In this document: positions 36,803-46,399 of the stretch, piece by piece
How positions within the stretch are numbered: the first letter of the stretch is position 1
Layout of the letters: every line of letters starts with the position of its first letter
Origin: JAYQKL01 sp049889535
GTDB taxonomy: Bacteria; Pseudomonadota; Alphaproteobacteria; RS24
DNA: 64,000 nucleotides
Assembly (NCBI GenBank): GCA_049889535.1
Contig: JBMHDF010000008.1
Coordinates: 1-64,000, forward strand
Direction: 5' to 3'
Position numbers and translations under genes: made by a program
Notes under the pieces: model-generated
Told to the model about the DNA's origin: nothing
The model's input: the letters and a program-made list of their open reading frames with translations, nothing else
Databases searched by the model: none

Positions 36803-37921
36803 TTACATCCTTCCCAGAACAGCTTTACGAATAAGTGTAAAACATTCAAGAATTGTCTGTTTTTTATCTAAATTCAGGGCGTCAGCCTGTTGAAATAAAT
36901 CTGTGGTCTTTTCCCATACATCGAGCCAATGTTCAAGATGCGAGCTTTGCAAAAATTTGGCGACTGTATCCGCCTCACCTTCAAACAAAACTGGTGCCGG
37001 CGTCCCGCGCGCAGCTGTCAAGGTGAGACCATGCAACCAGCCTATTAAAAAATTTTGAAAAATCTGATATCTCTTTCCTGATTTAATATCAGCCATACGC
37101 CCCGCCAAAGCATGCAACAAAACGCCATCGGTATTTGGCAAACTGGCTAGCGCATCAACCATATCGCGATAAATATCGAGGCCGCCATTTTCAATAATAT
37201 CAATCGCAAGACCAATACTCCCACCAGCAAGATACGCTGTTGCCTGACGCGATTGAGCTTCTAAATCAGGGTGCAAATCCGCCAATAAATTTTCAAGAAT
37301 CGGCATATCCAAGCTGGCCATAGGCACTTTTTGACAGCGCGACTTAATGGTCGGTAATAATTTACCCGGTCGATGCGAGACCAAAAACATCATGACCTTA
37401 TCGGATGGCTCTTCCACTGCTTTTAAAATCGCATTGGCCGATGACCTGCTCATCTCGTCAACACTGTCAATAATACACACACGCCAGCCACCCATGGCTG
37501 GTGTTTTTTCTAAAAATGTAATGAGCTCACGCGCGCGCTCAATCGTTATATCATTTCTAAACTTACCGGTTTTAAAATCATAATTACGATTCAAAATAAA
37601 CAAATCAGGGTGCGCGCCGCGTTCAATCAATTGCACAATTTCTTCTGAAAAACCCTGACTAAAATCATCGCTAAGATGCTCAGCTTTAAAGCCATTAGGG
37701 TTGGATAAAATAAACTTGGCCGCATGATAGGCGAAGCTGGCCTTACCAATGCCTTTTGCACCCGTTAAAAGCCAAGCATGATGAAGACGATTTTGCGCAA
37801 AACCCTGCATAAACTGACGCGTTGTTTTTTGATGCCCGTATAATGTTTGGCAGAGGCGGGGAGATTGCTCTCCATCAATATCGATATAGTCGTCATCTTC
37901 AAACTTAACGGCCATCTGCAC
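36803..37921 (-). CDS. holB: DNA polymerase III delta' subunit
   Basis: 372 residues of clamp-loader AAA+ type. LLTGAKGIGKASFAYHAA is a Walker A region (the usual T/S after GK is A, as delta' is often ATPase-inactive); SRSSANAILKAVEEPSD and the SRCQKV stretch, the arginine-finger region, are standard. It helps load the beta clamp. Overlaps the 3' end of tmk by 17 bases, giving the usual tmk-holB-metG order. Confidence 0.93.
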   Translation of the reverse strand: MQMAVKFEDDDYIDIDGEQSPRLCQTLYGHQKTTRQFMQGFAQNRLHHAWLLTGAKGIGKASFAYHAAKFILSNPNGFKAEHLSDDFSQGFSEEIVQLIERGAHPDLFILNRNYDFKTGKFRNDITIERARELITFLEKTPAMGGWRVCIIDSVDEMSRSSANAILKAVEEPSDKVMMFLVSHRPGKLLPTIKSRCQKVPMASLDMPILENLLADLHPDLEAQSRQATAYLAGGSIGLAIDIIENGGLDIYRDMVDALASLPNTDGVLLHALAGRMADIKSGKRYQIFQNFLIGWLHGLTLTAARGTPAPVLFEGEADTVAKFLQSSHLEHWLDVWEKTTDLFQQADALNLDKKQTILECFTLIRKAVLGRM

Positions 37922-38546
37922 TCACTTGCCATCGCGCTGTGATGGTTTCAATAATTTGTGATGTGACCTGCTCAACTGGCTGGGCCGCGTCAATAACTAC
38001 AAATCTGTCAGTCTCTGCTTTTGCGAGTGTTAAGAAGCCGCGCCTTATTTCTTCGTGATAGGCTTTGCCTTTATTTTCAAAACGCGCCGCACCGCCACGC
38101 TCAGAAGCGCGTTGCAAACCTTTCGCGACATCTAAATCGAGCAAAAAAGTTAAGTCGGGAACCGTGTCTTGAACAATTGGCGCCTGCAATGCGTCAATCA
38201 CATCTAAACCAAGCGCACCCGCAACCCCTTGATAAGCGCGGGTGGAGTCCATATAGCGGTCACACAAAACCCACTGCCCCTGCGCTAATGCGGGGCGTAT
38301 CATTTCTTCTAAATGCACCGCGCGGTCTGCCAACATAAGCAAAGCCTCTGCCATTGGCGGCCATCTATTGACTGCACCATTCACCAATAAATCACGAAGG
38401 GCCTGACCATTTTCTGTGCCGCCGGGTTGGCGTGTTGTTAAAACCTGATGACCATTTGCTTTTAAAAAACTGGCCACATGTTTAATTTGAGTGGACTTGC
38501 CAGCCCCCTCGCCACCTTCAAAGCTAATGAAACGACCAGCAGTCAT
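37905..38546 (-). CDS. tmk: Thymidylate kinase
   Basis: 213 residues. FISFEGGEGAGKSTQIKHV is the P-loop; the DR(Y/H) motif appears as CDRYMDSTRAYQG, and the lid region includes RASERGGAARFENKG, a type II-like LID. Phosphorylates dTMP to dTDP for DNA synthesis. Starts three bases after the stop of the D,D-carboxypeptidase gene and overlaps holB by 17 bases. Confidence 0.96.
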   Translation of the reverse strand: MTAGRFISFEGGEGAGKSTQIKHVASFLKANGHQVLTTRQPGGTENGQALRDLLVNGAVNRWPPMAEALLMLADRAVHLEEMIRPALAQGQWVLCDRYMDSTRAYQGVAGALGLDVIDALQAPIVQDTVPDLTFLLDLDVAKGLQRASERGGAARFENKGKAYHEEIRRGFLTLAKAETDRFVVIDAAQPVEQVTSQIIETITARWQVSADGR

Positions 38547-38549
38547 CTT

Positions 38550-39704
38550 TTAGTCGCCAAACAGCAAATGACCAAGCGCCGTCAGAGAACGCCCAAACAA
38601 GCCCTCACGCTTAATGGTAGCATTGGTGACCAATGGGACTTCCTGCGTTTCCGCACCAGGCAGACCTGGCACAGTCATGCGCAACGTACCAACAACACTC
38701 CCCTTTTCAACAGGCGCCATAAGCGGCTTGTCATATGTTGCTGTCACAACCATGCGGCGTTTACCACGATGCGGCAGTAACACTTTAAAATCTTTTTCTG
38801 TGGTCAAGCCAACAGTCGAAAACTCACCCTGCCAAACTGGCACCCGCATAATTTCATCCCCCGCATTGACAAGCGTATCAAAGGAAAAGGCGCGAAACCC
38901 CCAATTCATCAATTTTGATGCCTCGCGTGCGCGATCTCGTTTTTCAGCTAAACCATTAATTACCAATATCAAGCGGCGGCCATTTTGTTCGGCGGAAGCA
39001 ACCAAGCCATAGCCAGACTCTTCCGTATGTCCGGTTTTCAAACCATCTGCGCCAATATTGGCATAAAGGAGCGGGTTGCGGTTTGATTGCTTAATCCCAT
39101 TCCAAGTAAAGCTACGTTCTGCGAACATGCCGTAATAATCAGGGAAATCATTAATCATATGTCGCGATAAAATAGCAAGGTCGCGGGCCGTTGTTTTATG
39201 CTCTGGGTCAGGCCAGCCAGTTGAATTTCTAAAAGTTGAATTCATCATGCCCAAATCAATGGCGCGGTCTGTCATCATATTAGCAAAAGCTTCTTCGCTA
39301 CCACCCAGCCCTTCTGCTAAGGCAATACTAGCATCATTGCCAGACTGGATAATGACACCTCGTAATAAATTCTCAACAGACACATCGGAACGCGCGTTTA
39401 AAAACATTGTAGAGCTACCAGACTTTGAACCGCCACGCCGCCATGCATCGTCACTTACGCGAAAGGTTTCATCAAGGGAAATGCGGTTTTCCTCAAGCGC
39501 TTCAAAAACCATTAAAACCGTCATCAGTTTGCTCATGCTGGCCGGACTCATCAAAACATCTGCGTTTTTTTCATACAGAACTATGCCCGTTTCAGCATCC
39601 ATCAATAATGCAAATTGTGCGCGCGTATCAATCGCTTTGGCTGGGGTTAAACTCGTCACAAAGCCGACTAAGACTAAGACAAACAGATACAAATAACGCT
39701 TCAT
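38550..39704 (-). CDS. D-alanyl-D-alanine carboxypeptidase (PBP5/6 family)
   Basis: 384 residues with a signal peptide ending near TPAKA. All penicillin-binding motifs are present: SPASMSKL (SxxK, nucleophile Ser), SGNDASIAL (SxN) and LKTGHTEESG (KTG). The C-terminal domain and a final amphipathic helix (GLFGRSLTALGHLLF) anchor it to the membrane surface. It trims pentapeptides in peptidoglycan. Lies between rlpA and tmk, 10 and 3 bases apart, forming a tight operon. Confidence 0.95.
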   Translation of the reverse strand: MKRYLYLFVLVLVGFVTSLTPAKAIDTRAQFALLMDAETGIVLYEKNADVLMSPASMSKLMTVLMVFEALEENRISLDETFRVSDDAWRRGGSKSGSSTMFLNARSDVSVENLLRGVIIQSGNDASIALAEGLGGSEEAFANMMTDRAIDLGMMNSTFRNSTGWPDPEHKTTARDLAILSRHMINDFPDYYGMFAERSFTWNGIKQSNRNPLLYANIGADGLKTGHTEESGYGLVASAEQNGRRLILVINGLAEKRDRAREASKLMNWGFRAFSFDTLVNAGDEIMRVPVWQGEFSTVGLTTEKDFKVLLPHRGKRRMVVTATYDKPLMAPVEKGSVVGTLRMTVPGLPGAETQEVPLVTNATIKREGLFGRSLTALGHLLFGD

Positions 39705-39714
39705 GGTATTGTCC

Positions 39715-40644
39715 TTATTCTTCTATAATATAGCTATCCTGATGACCTCTTGAGAGGACTTTATCAGCAATTTCCTTAGCGTCAAAACGCGAATTTACTG
39801 GACCTATTCTGACGCGAAACAAATCCATGCCCCCACTATAAACCGTTTCAATATCAACCTCGCCCAAACCTTGCATACGATCAGCCAGACGCGCAGCGGA
39901 GGATTGCTCTGAGAACACCCCCACCTGAACATAATAATTACTTCGCTTTAAAACGGCGGGGCGTTTGCCTGTAGCTTGCGGGTCAAGGTCAACGGCTTCT
40001 ACACCCGCTTTGGGCACGGCTTTCACATATTTGACCATTTCAGGAGTTTCGGGCTTATCCAAGACATATGTTTCCGGCTCACTGCCAAATATAATATTGC
40101 CTTTATCATCATAAAGCGCGGCTTTTTTCAAATACCGCACCCGAACATAAGCTGTGCCCTTTTGTTGAAACCCTAATAATTCTGCCGCCCGCTTGGATAA
40201 GTCAATTTCGCGATTTTTCTTAAAGGGCCCACGATCATTAACCCGGACAATCAATTTGCGGCCATTTTCTAAATTCGTGACCTCAACCATGACAGGCATA
40301 GGCAGGGTTGGATGCGCAGCAGTGAGCAGGTTCATATCAAATATTTCACCATTGGCGGTGCGCCGGCCCTGAAAATTCGGACCGTACCAGGAAGCCGTGC
40401 CTCGTTTATCATATGAGCTATCTTCTTTTGGGTAATACCAGTCCCCATCAATTTTATACGGTGTGCCAACCTTATACACCCCACCCGCAGCAGTGCGGCG
40501 GGATTGTTTGGCCAATTCAGCCCCAAATTGCAATTCAGAGCAGCCTAAAAGCAACAAACCAGACAAAATACTGGCCTGAATGAATGATAGTTTCGGGCCT
40601 TGTGATGAAACCCAATAAATATGTTTTAAAACCGAAAAACGCAT
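39715..40644 (-). CDS. rlpA: RlpA-like lipoprotein, septal lytic transglycosylase with SPOR domain
   Basis: 309 residues. A lipoprotein signal with lipobox LLLLGC (Cys near residue 35) follows an unusually long N-terminal lead; the start is therefore uncertain. The double-psi beta-barrel spans about 80-170 (GTASWYGPNFQGRRTANGE; VRVNDRGPF, with the catalytic aspartate), and a SPOR domain is C-terminal (about 230-305: YYVQVGVFSEQSSAARLA), which binds denuded septal glycan. First gene of the rlpA-dac-tmk-holB-metG block. Confidence 0.93.
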   Translation of the reverse strand: MRFSVLKHIYWVSSQGPKLSFIQASILSGLLLLGCSELQFGAELAKQSRRTAAGGVYKVGTPYKIDGDWYYPKEDSSYDKRGTASWYGPNFQGRRTANGEIFDMNLLTAAHPTLPMPVMVEVTNLENGRKLIVRVNDRGPFKKNREIDLSKRAAELLGFQQKGTAYVRVRYLKKAALYDDKGNIIFGSEPETYVLDKPETPEMVKYVKAVPKAGVEAVDLDPQATGKRPAVLKRSNYYVQVGVFSEQSSAARLADRMQGLGEVDIETVYSGGMDLFRVRIGPVNSRFDAKEIADKVLSRGHQDSYIIEE

Positions 40645-40902
40645 CTAGACCCCTTGGCGCTGTCTGCAGAAATTACACTATAGAGATTCGTCATGACTTC
40701 GAAAATTTAACCAGATTGAGCATGGCATTAAAAAATGTCGAAATCATGAAGCAAATAGATTTTCATGTAAAATATAAAGAAAGCGACACTGCCTTCTTGC
40801 TTTTTTAGAAACATCGGATATAAAACTCATCTAAATAACGAGCCAAACCATGTTTTTTAACCCGCATTTATTGTGACAATATGGTGTTTACTGGCTGATA
40901 AT

Positions 40903-40992
40903 GGAGAGGTGGCTGAGTGGTTGAAAGCGGCGGTCTTGAAAACCGTTGAGCGTTTGCGCGTTCCGGGGGTTCGAATCCCTCCCTCTCCGCCA
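40903..40992 (+). tRNA. tRNA-Ser (anticodon TGA)
   Basis: GGAGAGG (40903-40909) pairs with CCTCTCC (40982-40988), then discriminator G and encoded CCA. The anticodon loop reads CT-TGA-AA with TGA at 40937-40939. A long variable arm (GAGCGTTTGCGCGTTC region) is as expected for a serine tRNA, and the T-arm GGGGGTTCGAATCCC is present. Confidence 0.97.
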
Positions 40993-41213
40993 TTATCATT
41001 ATTTTTCAATATATTAAAAAGAATATATGAACTAAAATATTGCCTAAATTGCAGCTCTTAGGCCCTTTTGGTAAGTCGATTATTTTGATAGATTGAAAAA
41101 AGATTTATACTTAACATTCCGGTTTTTAAATTGGCATGACAACAAATACACAGTAAATTTAAAACAGTGTGTTGCGATAAATCTTGTTAAAACGATTCAG
41201 ACGGCCTTTTCAT

Positions 41214-42323
41214 ATGTCCAAAAACCTCTCTCGCCCAAAAAAACTAAGTGATTACAGCAATTTCGATTATCTCGATTCGCTCGAAGGCTTACCTTTTACT
41301 GAGCCACCAAAAGTAAATCGTCTTTCGGTGGCTTATGCAAAAATGCTGTTTCCTGGGCTGGCTTGCGTGATAACCATTTCGCTGGCGGCTATATTTTTGG
41401 CCAGCCATTACACTGCACCAGCTGTATTTTTTGCGCTTTTACTTGGGTTGGCGGTTAATTTTCTTTCGCAAATTGACGACACCAAAGCCGGGCTAGATTT
41501 TGCTGCGAAAGATTTATTGCGTATCGGCATAGCCATTTCAGGCGCGCAAATCACCTTTCAGGAAATTCAATCTTTGGGTCTCAATGTTGCCTTTGGGGTA
41601 TTGGCGGTGGTCGCGCTCACCTTTTTTTCTGGCATCGTATTAGCTCGTCTTTTTGGATTGCAAAAAGAACTTGGTGTGTTGGCTGGAGGCGCCGTCTCCA
41701 TTTGCGGTGCCTCAGCAGCCTTAGCGGTCTCGGCGGTTCTGCCTCAAAGCAAAACCCTTGAGCGCAATACAATTTTTATCATTGTATGCGTGGCCACCTT
41801 ATCAACTATCGCCATGATTGCTTATCCGCTCATCAGCCTACAAATGAACCATACTGATATTCAGTCTGGTTTATTTTTTGGCGGCTCTATTCATGATGTT
41901 GCGCAGGTTTTAGCCGCAGGCTATTCAGTGTCAGATACGGCCGGAGAAGTGGCAACGGTTACAAAATTATTACGCGTCGCGCTGCTTTTTCCTATCGTCT
42001 CATTGATTGCGATTTACTTTAGCCGCCGCATCAGTGCCGGACAAGAAACACAAGACGGTAAAGGGCCTCCAAAAATCCCGCTTTTTTTAGTCGCATTTTT
42101 AGTTGTGGTTGCTTTAAATTCATTTGGCGTAATACCTGAACAGGCTTCTGGTTACCTCGCACAAGGCGCGCGGATTTGCTTGGTTCTTGCTGTTGCTGCA
42201 TTGGGGGTAAAAACAAGTTTTGAAGCCTTGCGTGAAATTGGTATGCGCCCGCTGCTCATGGTCGTGACACAAACAATTTTCATGGCCGCGCTCATGCTTG
42301 GGTTCATAGCTTTAAGAAGTTAA
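41214..42323 (+). CDS. YeiH/UPF0324 family putative sulfate exporter
   Basis: 369 residues from the ATG at 41214; a TTG at 41184 would add ten residues without better support. About ten hydrophobic segments follow a hydrophilic 45-residue head. The conserved blocks DLLRIGIAISGAQITFQEI, GGAVSICGASAALAVSAVLP and FGGSIHDVAQVLAAGYSV are characteristic of YeiH. Members are annotated as putative sulfate exporters; substrate evidence is thin. It lies alone between tRNA-Ser and the DUF3604 gene. Confidence 0.88.
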   Translation: MSKNLSRPKKLSDYSNFDYLDSLEGLPFTEPPKVNRLSVAYAKMLFPGLACVITISLAAIFLASHYTAPAVFFALLLGLAVNFLSQIDDTKAGLDFAAKDLLRIGIAISGAQITFQEIQSLGLNVAFGVLAVVALTFFSGIVLARLFGLQKELGVLAGGAVSICGASAALAVSAVLPQSKTLERNTIFIIVCVATLSTIAMIAYPLISLQMNHTDIQSGLFFGGSIHDVAQVLAAGYSVSDTAGEVATVTKLLRVALLFPIVSLIAIYFSRRISAGQETQDGKGPPKIPLFLVAFLVVVALNSFGVIPEQASGYLAQGARICLVLAVAALGVKTSFEALREIGMRPLLMVVTQTIFMAALMLGFIALRS

Positions 42324-42419
42324 CCCATAGTTAAGACGTAAAATTCATCCTTTTATTAGTTACACCAACCCCAATTATTGGCTATCCTCATAGTGAATAA
42401 TGAACGAGGGGAAAGTGCA

Positions 42420-44381
42420 ATGTTGGTTTCAAAACACCAGAAACAGAATCCGAGCAAAAAATACCAAATTGGTTTGATGACATTATTGGTAAGTTTAAGT
42501 ATTGTCGCCTGCGATCAAGCGCCTAACGATAAACAAGAAAAGCAATCCAAGAGTGCAGTTTCACAATCTGAAAACACAATCTCACCAGCTATCCCGCAAG
42601 AGGTTTTCTGGGGTGATTTGCATGTTCACTCCCGCCTATCGATGGATTCTTTTTCTTTCGGCAATGATAATTTATCACCAGAGGACGCTTTTCGTTTTGC
42701 TAAAGGTGAGGCAATACAAGCCCATACAGGCGCGATGGCACAATTAAAAGAGCCGCTCGATTTTCTGTTGGTTTCTGACCATGCTGAATATTTAGGTGTG
42801 ATTGCGAGTGTCATTGACGAAAAACACGGCATTCAAAACACCGCACTCGGACAACGCTGGAACCAATGGCTTAAAGAAGATAAAGCGGGCGATGTGCTAA
42901 ACGAATTCGTCTCAATGATTGACAATGCTGGCACAACCAAGGAAGAAACTGAAGCGCGTAAAAAAGAAATGGATTATCCAGAGCCTGCGTTTTTCAACAC
43001 AGTCTGGAATGAAATGACCCAAATGGCCGAGCGCCATAATGAACCTGGTAAGTTCACGGCTTTTACAGGCTATGAGTGGACATCAATGGTTGATGGCGAC
43101 AATTTACACCGTGTTGTGATATTTCGGGATGGGCCAGAGGTTACCCGCAATATTGTGCCAATCTCTTCAATTGACAGTACCGACCCTGAATATTTATGGG
43201 CACAACTCGCTGCCTATGAAAAAGAAACGGGCGGTCAGGTGATGGCAATTCCTCATAATGGTAATATTTCAGAGGGACAACAATTTTCAGACACGCGTAA
43301 TAATGGTGAACCCTTTAACACCGCTTATGCCAAAACCCGTATTCGTTGGGAACCGGTTGTTGAAATGACGCAAGTGAAAGGTGACAGTGAAACGCATCCC
43401 CTCATTTCACCTGATGATGAATTTGCGGATTTCGAGAATTGGGACGAAACAGACATTGCCAACACGCCTTACCCGCCAGAAAAATTAAATCAAATTTATA
43501 CAGGCGGTTATGCGCGCCCAAGCCTCAAAGCTGGTTTGAAGCATGAAGAAAATCTTGGCGTCAACCCGTTTAAATTTGGCATGATTGGCAGCACAGACTC
43601 ACACACTGTCATGGCGACTGCAGATTCGGATAATTTTTATGGCAAATTTGTCGACTCAGAGCCAACACCAGACCGCCTGACCAGCAAAATGGGCGGCATT
43701 TTATGGGATAATCGATTACTAAGCGCCTCAGGCTATGCCGCCGTTTGGGCGCAAGAGAACACCCGAGCCTCCCTTTTTGATGCGCTTAAGCGCAAGGAAG
43801 TTTATGCAACAACAGGACCGCGTATTGTTCTAAGGTTTTTTGGGGGCTGGGAGTACACTGAAAATGATTTGAACAACGCGCAAATGGTACAAATTGGCTA
43901 TGATAAAGGCGTGCCAATGGGCGGCGATTTAAGCGCACCTAAAAACATAAAAAACACTGCACCACGCTTTATGATAACAGCAACAAAAGACCCTAATGGT
44001 GCCAATCTTGATCGTGTACAAATTGTCAAAGGCTGGCTCGATGAAAATGGACAAACTCAAGAAAAAATCTTTGATGTGTCATGGGCTGGGGAGCGCACCA
44101 TCAATAGCACCACAGGCAAATTGCCCGCTATTGGGTCATCAGTAAATGTGCAAAAAGCAAGCTATCGTAATAATATTGGTGCCGATGAACTAGCCACTAT
44201 TTGGGAAGACCCAGAATTTGATGCTACATTAAGAAGCTTTTACTATGTGCGGGTTTTAGAAATCCCAACGCCGCGCTGGACGACCTATGATGCAGCACAA
44301 TATGGTTTAGAATTACCAAAAGATGTGCCAGCCATTATTCAGGAACGCGTTTATTCTTCACCGATTTGGTACACACCTTAA
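42420..44381 (+). CDS. DUF3604 lipoprotein with PHP-like metal motifs
   Basis: 653 residues from the ATG at 42420, chosen for GAGGGG eight bases upstream; the longer frame from TTG 42378 has no such support. A lipoprotein signal with lipobox SIVAC (Cys near 31) predicts an envelope anchor. The core has FWGDLHVHSRLSMDS (about 62-76) and GSTDSHTVMA (about 390-399), His/Asp sets resembling PHP-type metallophosphoesterases, plus TTGPRIVLRFFGG. The substrate is not known. It starts a three-gene run with a parvulin and a HupE/UreJ-like protein, 19 bases from the next start. Confidence 0.9.
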   Translation: MLVSKHQKQNPSKKYQIGLMTLLVSLSIVACDQAPNDKQEKQSKSAVSQSENTISPAIPQEVFWGDLHVHSRLSMDSFSFGNDNLSPEDAFRFAKGEAIQAHTGAMAQLKEPLDFLLVSDHAEYLGVIASVIDEKHGIQNTALGQRWNQWLKEDKAGDVLNEFVSMIDNAGTTKEETEARKKEMDYPEPAFFNTVWNEMTQMAERHNEPGKFTAFTGYEWTSMVDGDNLHRVVIFRDGPEVTRNIVPISSIDSTDPEYLWAQLAAYEKETGGQVMAIPHNGNISEGQQFSDTRNNGEPFNTAYAKTRIRWEPVVEMTQVKGDSETHPLISPDDEFADFENWDETDIANTPYPPEKLNQIYTGGYARPSLKAGLKHEENLGVNPFKFGMIGSTDSHTVMATADSDNFYGKFVDSEPTPDRLTSKMGGILWDNRLLSASGYAAVWAQENTRASLFDALKRKEVYATTGPRIVLRFFGGWEYTENDLNNAQMVQIGYDKGVPMGGDLSAPKNIKNTAPRFMITATKDPNGANLDRVQIVKGWLDENGQTQEKIFDVSWAGERTINSTTGKLPAIGSSVNVQKASYRNNIGADELATIWEDPEFDATLRSFYYVRVLEIPTPRWTTYDAAQYGLELPKDVPAIIQERVYSSPIWYTP

Positions 44382-44400
44382 ATTCATTTATGGGCTGGTT

Positions 44401-45249
44401 ATGCGCCTAATCGTTAAAAAAATATTTCGCGAGCCGATTGTCTTATTTTTGATTATTTCGAGTGCGCTTTATGTGGCTTATCAAAACCATCAGTCGCGAA
44501 ATAATCCTGATATCATTCTCGTCAATCAGGAAAGTCTTGAAACATTTATTCAATACCGACAGCGGCGTTTTGATGGTGAAACTGTCAGCGAAAAACTGGC
44601 AAGCATGACGGATGAAGAAAGGCAAAAACTTATTCAAGATTATGTACTTGAAGAGGCTATGGTGCGCGAAGCCCGCATGCTTAAGCTCGATGAAAGCGAT
44701 TACATTATCCGCCAACGGCTCATTCAAAAACTTGAATTTTTAGAAGAAGAAAAGTCAATTGAAATTGATGAAAAAGTTTTGCATGAATGGCACGCCACAC
44801 ATCAAGAAAAATATATCGAGCCAGCTTCGATTAGTTTTGAGCATGTGTTTTTTAAAATCCCTGCAAATACAAATGCAGCAGAAGAAAAAACATTAAAAAG
44901 GGCAAAACAATTCCAAAATGCCCCTAACAGTAATGAAAAACCAGACCGTTTTGCCTATCATAATTTTTATCAAAAACGCGACAAAGAGTTAATCCAAAGT
45001 CATTTTGGGGCAGATTTTACGCAAGAGATTTTTGCCCTGACCGCCCTCCCCAAAAACTGGCAAGGGCCGATAAAGTCACGTTTTGGATATCACCTCGTTA
45101 AGGTTTTAGAAAAACAAGAAGCTAAAAAATTAAGCTATGAACAAGCCGAAAAACTTGTCCGACATGATTATAGGCAAGAACAAAAATTTATCCGTCGACA
45201 AAAATTAGCTGAGCGATATTTAAAAAATTATCAATTGGTCATCGAATGA
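44401..45249 (+). CDS. Membrane-anchored parvulin-type peptidyl-prolyl isomerase
   Basis: 282 residues from the ATG at 44401, placed after the DUF3604 stop; the frame is open further upstream but would overlap that gene. An N-terminal membrane helix (about 11-28) anchors a SurA/PpiC-like chaperone region (TDEERQKLIQDYVLEEAMVREA), then a parvulin domain (about 140-240) with SFEHVFFKI and PIKSRFGYHLVKVLE. It should assist folding of exported proteins, possibly its two neighbours. The stop overlaps the next start by four bases. Confidence 0.88.
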   Translation: MRLIVKKIFREPIVLFLIISSALYVAYQNHQSRNNPDIILVNQESLETFIQYRQRRFDGETVSEKLASMTDEERQKLIQDYVLEEAMVREARMLKLDESDYIIRQRLIQKLEFLEEEKSIEIDEKVLHEWHATHQEKYIEPASISFEHVFFKIPANTNAAEEKTLKRAKQFQNAPNSNEKPDRFAYHNFYQKRDKELIQSHFGADFTQEIFALTALPKNWQGPIKSRFGYHLVKVLEKQEAKKLSYEQAEKLVRHDYRQEQKFIRRQKLAERYLKNYQLVIE

Positions 45250-46331
45250 AGCAGTTAGCTTGGCGCATTTTCATGAAAAAACACCCGTTAAGCAAACCAA
45301 TATTATTGGTGCTAATGGCGCTTGCGGGCAATCTCTTGATAGGGCTGGCCGCAGCGCATGACCCGCGCCCGTTAAAAATTGATATCACCCAAACAACGCC
45401 AAATGGGCAGATTTTGGTGAAATGGAAAACACCCGCCGCGCTGCCCTATCAAAGCCGCCCGATTGTCCAGCTTGAGGCGCCGTGTAAAGCCCAATCAGAT
45501 ATTTTGGAAAGCCGGCATACCAACGCCTATTTTGCGCGCCAAGATTATCTCTGCGCATCAGAAGGCAACACGCAAATTATCATGCAAATTAAATACCCCT
45601 ATGGCAATCCGTCTTTGGCGAGCTTTATTAAATATCAAGACTTAAATGCGCCGACAACTCAGCCGATAACAGAAATGCTAGCGCCAGGCATAGTGACATG
45701 GGAAGTGCCGCATGCCGTATCAGCGGCAAAAAATCGCGCCGCGCCGATTTATCTCAGTCTCGGATTTTGGCATATTCTCGAAGGCTGGGATCATTTGCTC
45801 TTCCTCTTATGCCTGATGGTTCTAAGCGGCACTCCAAAACGTTTATTTTGGGGCATAACAGGCTTTACGCTATCGCATAGCATCAGTCTCGCCGCCGCTA
45901 GTCTTGCGCTTGTTAGCCTCCCTATTCTACTCGTTGAAGCCCTTATCGCACTCAGCATTGTGTTTTTGGCAGCTGAAGTCTTGCGACAGAACAAACAAAC
46001 ATTAGCCTGGCGCTACCCTGTGATTACCGCCTTTTTCTTTGGCCTATTACATGGATTTGGCTTTGCAAATGTTCTGTATCATCTTGGCTTGCCAGAAGAA
46101 AATATCATCAGCGCATTGTTGTTTTTTAATCTTGGGGTCGAGCTTGGACAAATTTTCTTTGTGCTCTCATTGCTCGCCCTGACCTATTTTTCAAGACAAA
46201 TAGCGCACGAGTTGACCGCGCCCGCCCAACAGTTACGACTCAGTAGATACGCACAAAAATCTATTCTTATCAGCGCTGGTATTCTTGCAGGATATTGGAG
46301 TGTTGAACGGTTGATGGCACTGTTTGCATAA
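45246..46331 (+). CDS. HupE/UreJ-like membrane protein with periplasmic N-terminal domain
   Basis: 361 residues. A signal sequence ends near LAAAH-D (about residue 38), a beta-rich periplasmic domain follows to about 165, then six or seven membrane helices with SLGFWHILEGWDHLLFLL, GFTLSHSISLAAAS and HGFGFANVLYHLGLP, the histidine motifs of the HupE/UreJ_2 family. HupE and UreJ are linked to nickel uptake, but no hydrogenase or urease genes lie here, so metal or proton transport is inference. An ATGA overlap couples it to the parvulin gene. Confidence 0.88.
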   Translation: MKQLAWRIFMKKHPLSKPILLVLMALAGNLLIGLAAAHDPRPLKIDITQTTPNGQILVKWKTPAALPYQSRPIVQLEAPCKAQSDILESRHTNAYFARQDYLCASEGNTQIIMQIKYPYGNPSLASFIKYQDLNAPTTQPITEMLAPGIVTWEVPHAVSAAKNRAAPIYLSLGFWHILEGWDHLLFLLCLMVLSGTPKRLFWGITGFTLSHSISLAAASLALVSLPILLVEALIALSIVFLAAEVLRQNKQTLAWRYPVITAFFFGLLHGFGFANVLYHLGLPEENIISALLFFNLGVELGQIFFVLSLLALTYFSRQIAHELTAPAQQLRLSRYAQKSILISAGILAGYWSVERLMALFA

Positions 46332-46339
46332 GAGAGAAT

Positions 46340-46376
46340 AAAAAAAAGCCCCCACCACTCTAAGCGGTAGGGGCTC
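46340..46376 (-). terminator. Rho-independent terminator of the TonB-dependent receptor gene
   Basis: On the minus strand AGCCCCTACC pairs with GGTGGGGGCT around a 9-base loop, followed by a run of T. It lies 24 bases after the receptor stop codon and just beyond the convergent HupE-like gene. Confidence 0.85.
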
Positions 46377-46399
46377 AATTATTTGTCTATCGGTTCGAC

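Noticed and set aside
40873..41061. A 62-codon open frame over the tRNA-Ser
   Set aside because: It is created by the tRNA sequence itself and has no ribosome-binding site.
44323..44400. Parvulin gene starting at 44323
   Set aside because: It would overlap the conserved DUF3604 end; the ATG at 44401 gives a clean membrane anchor.
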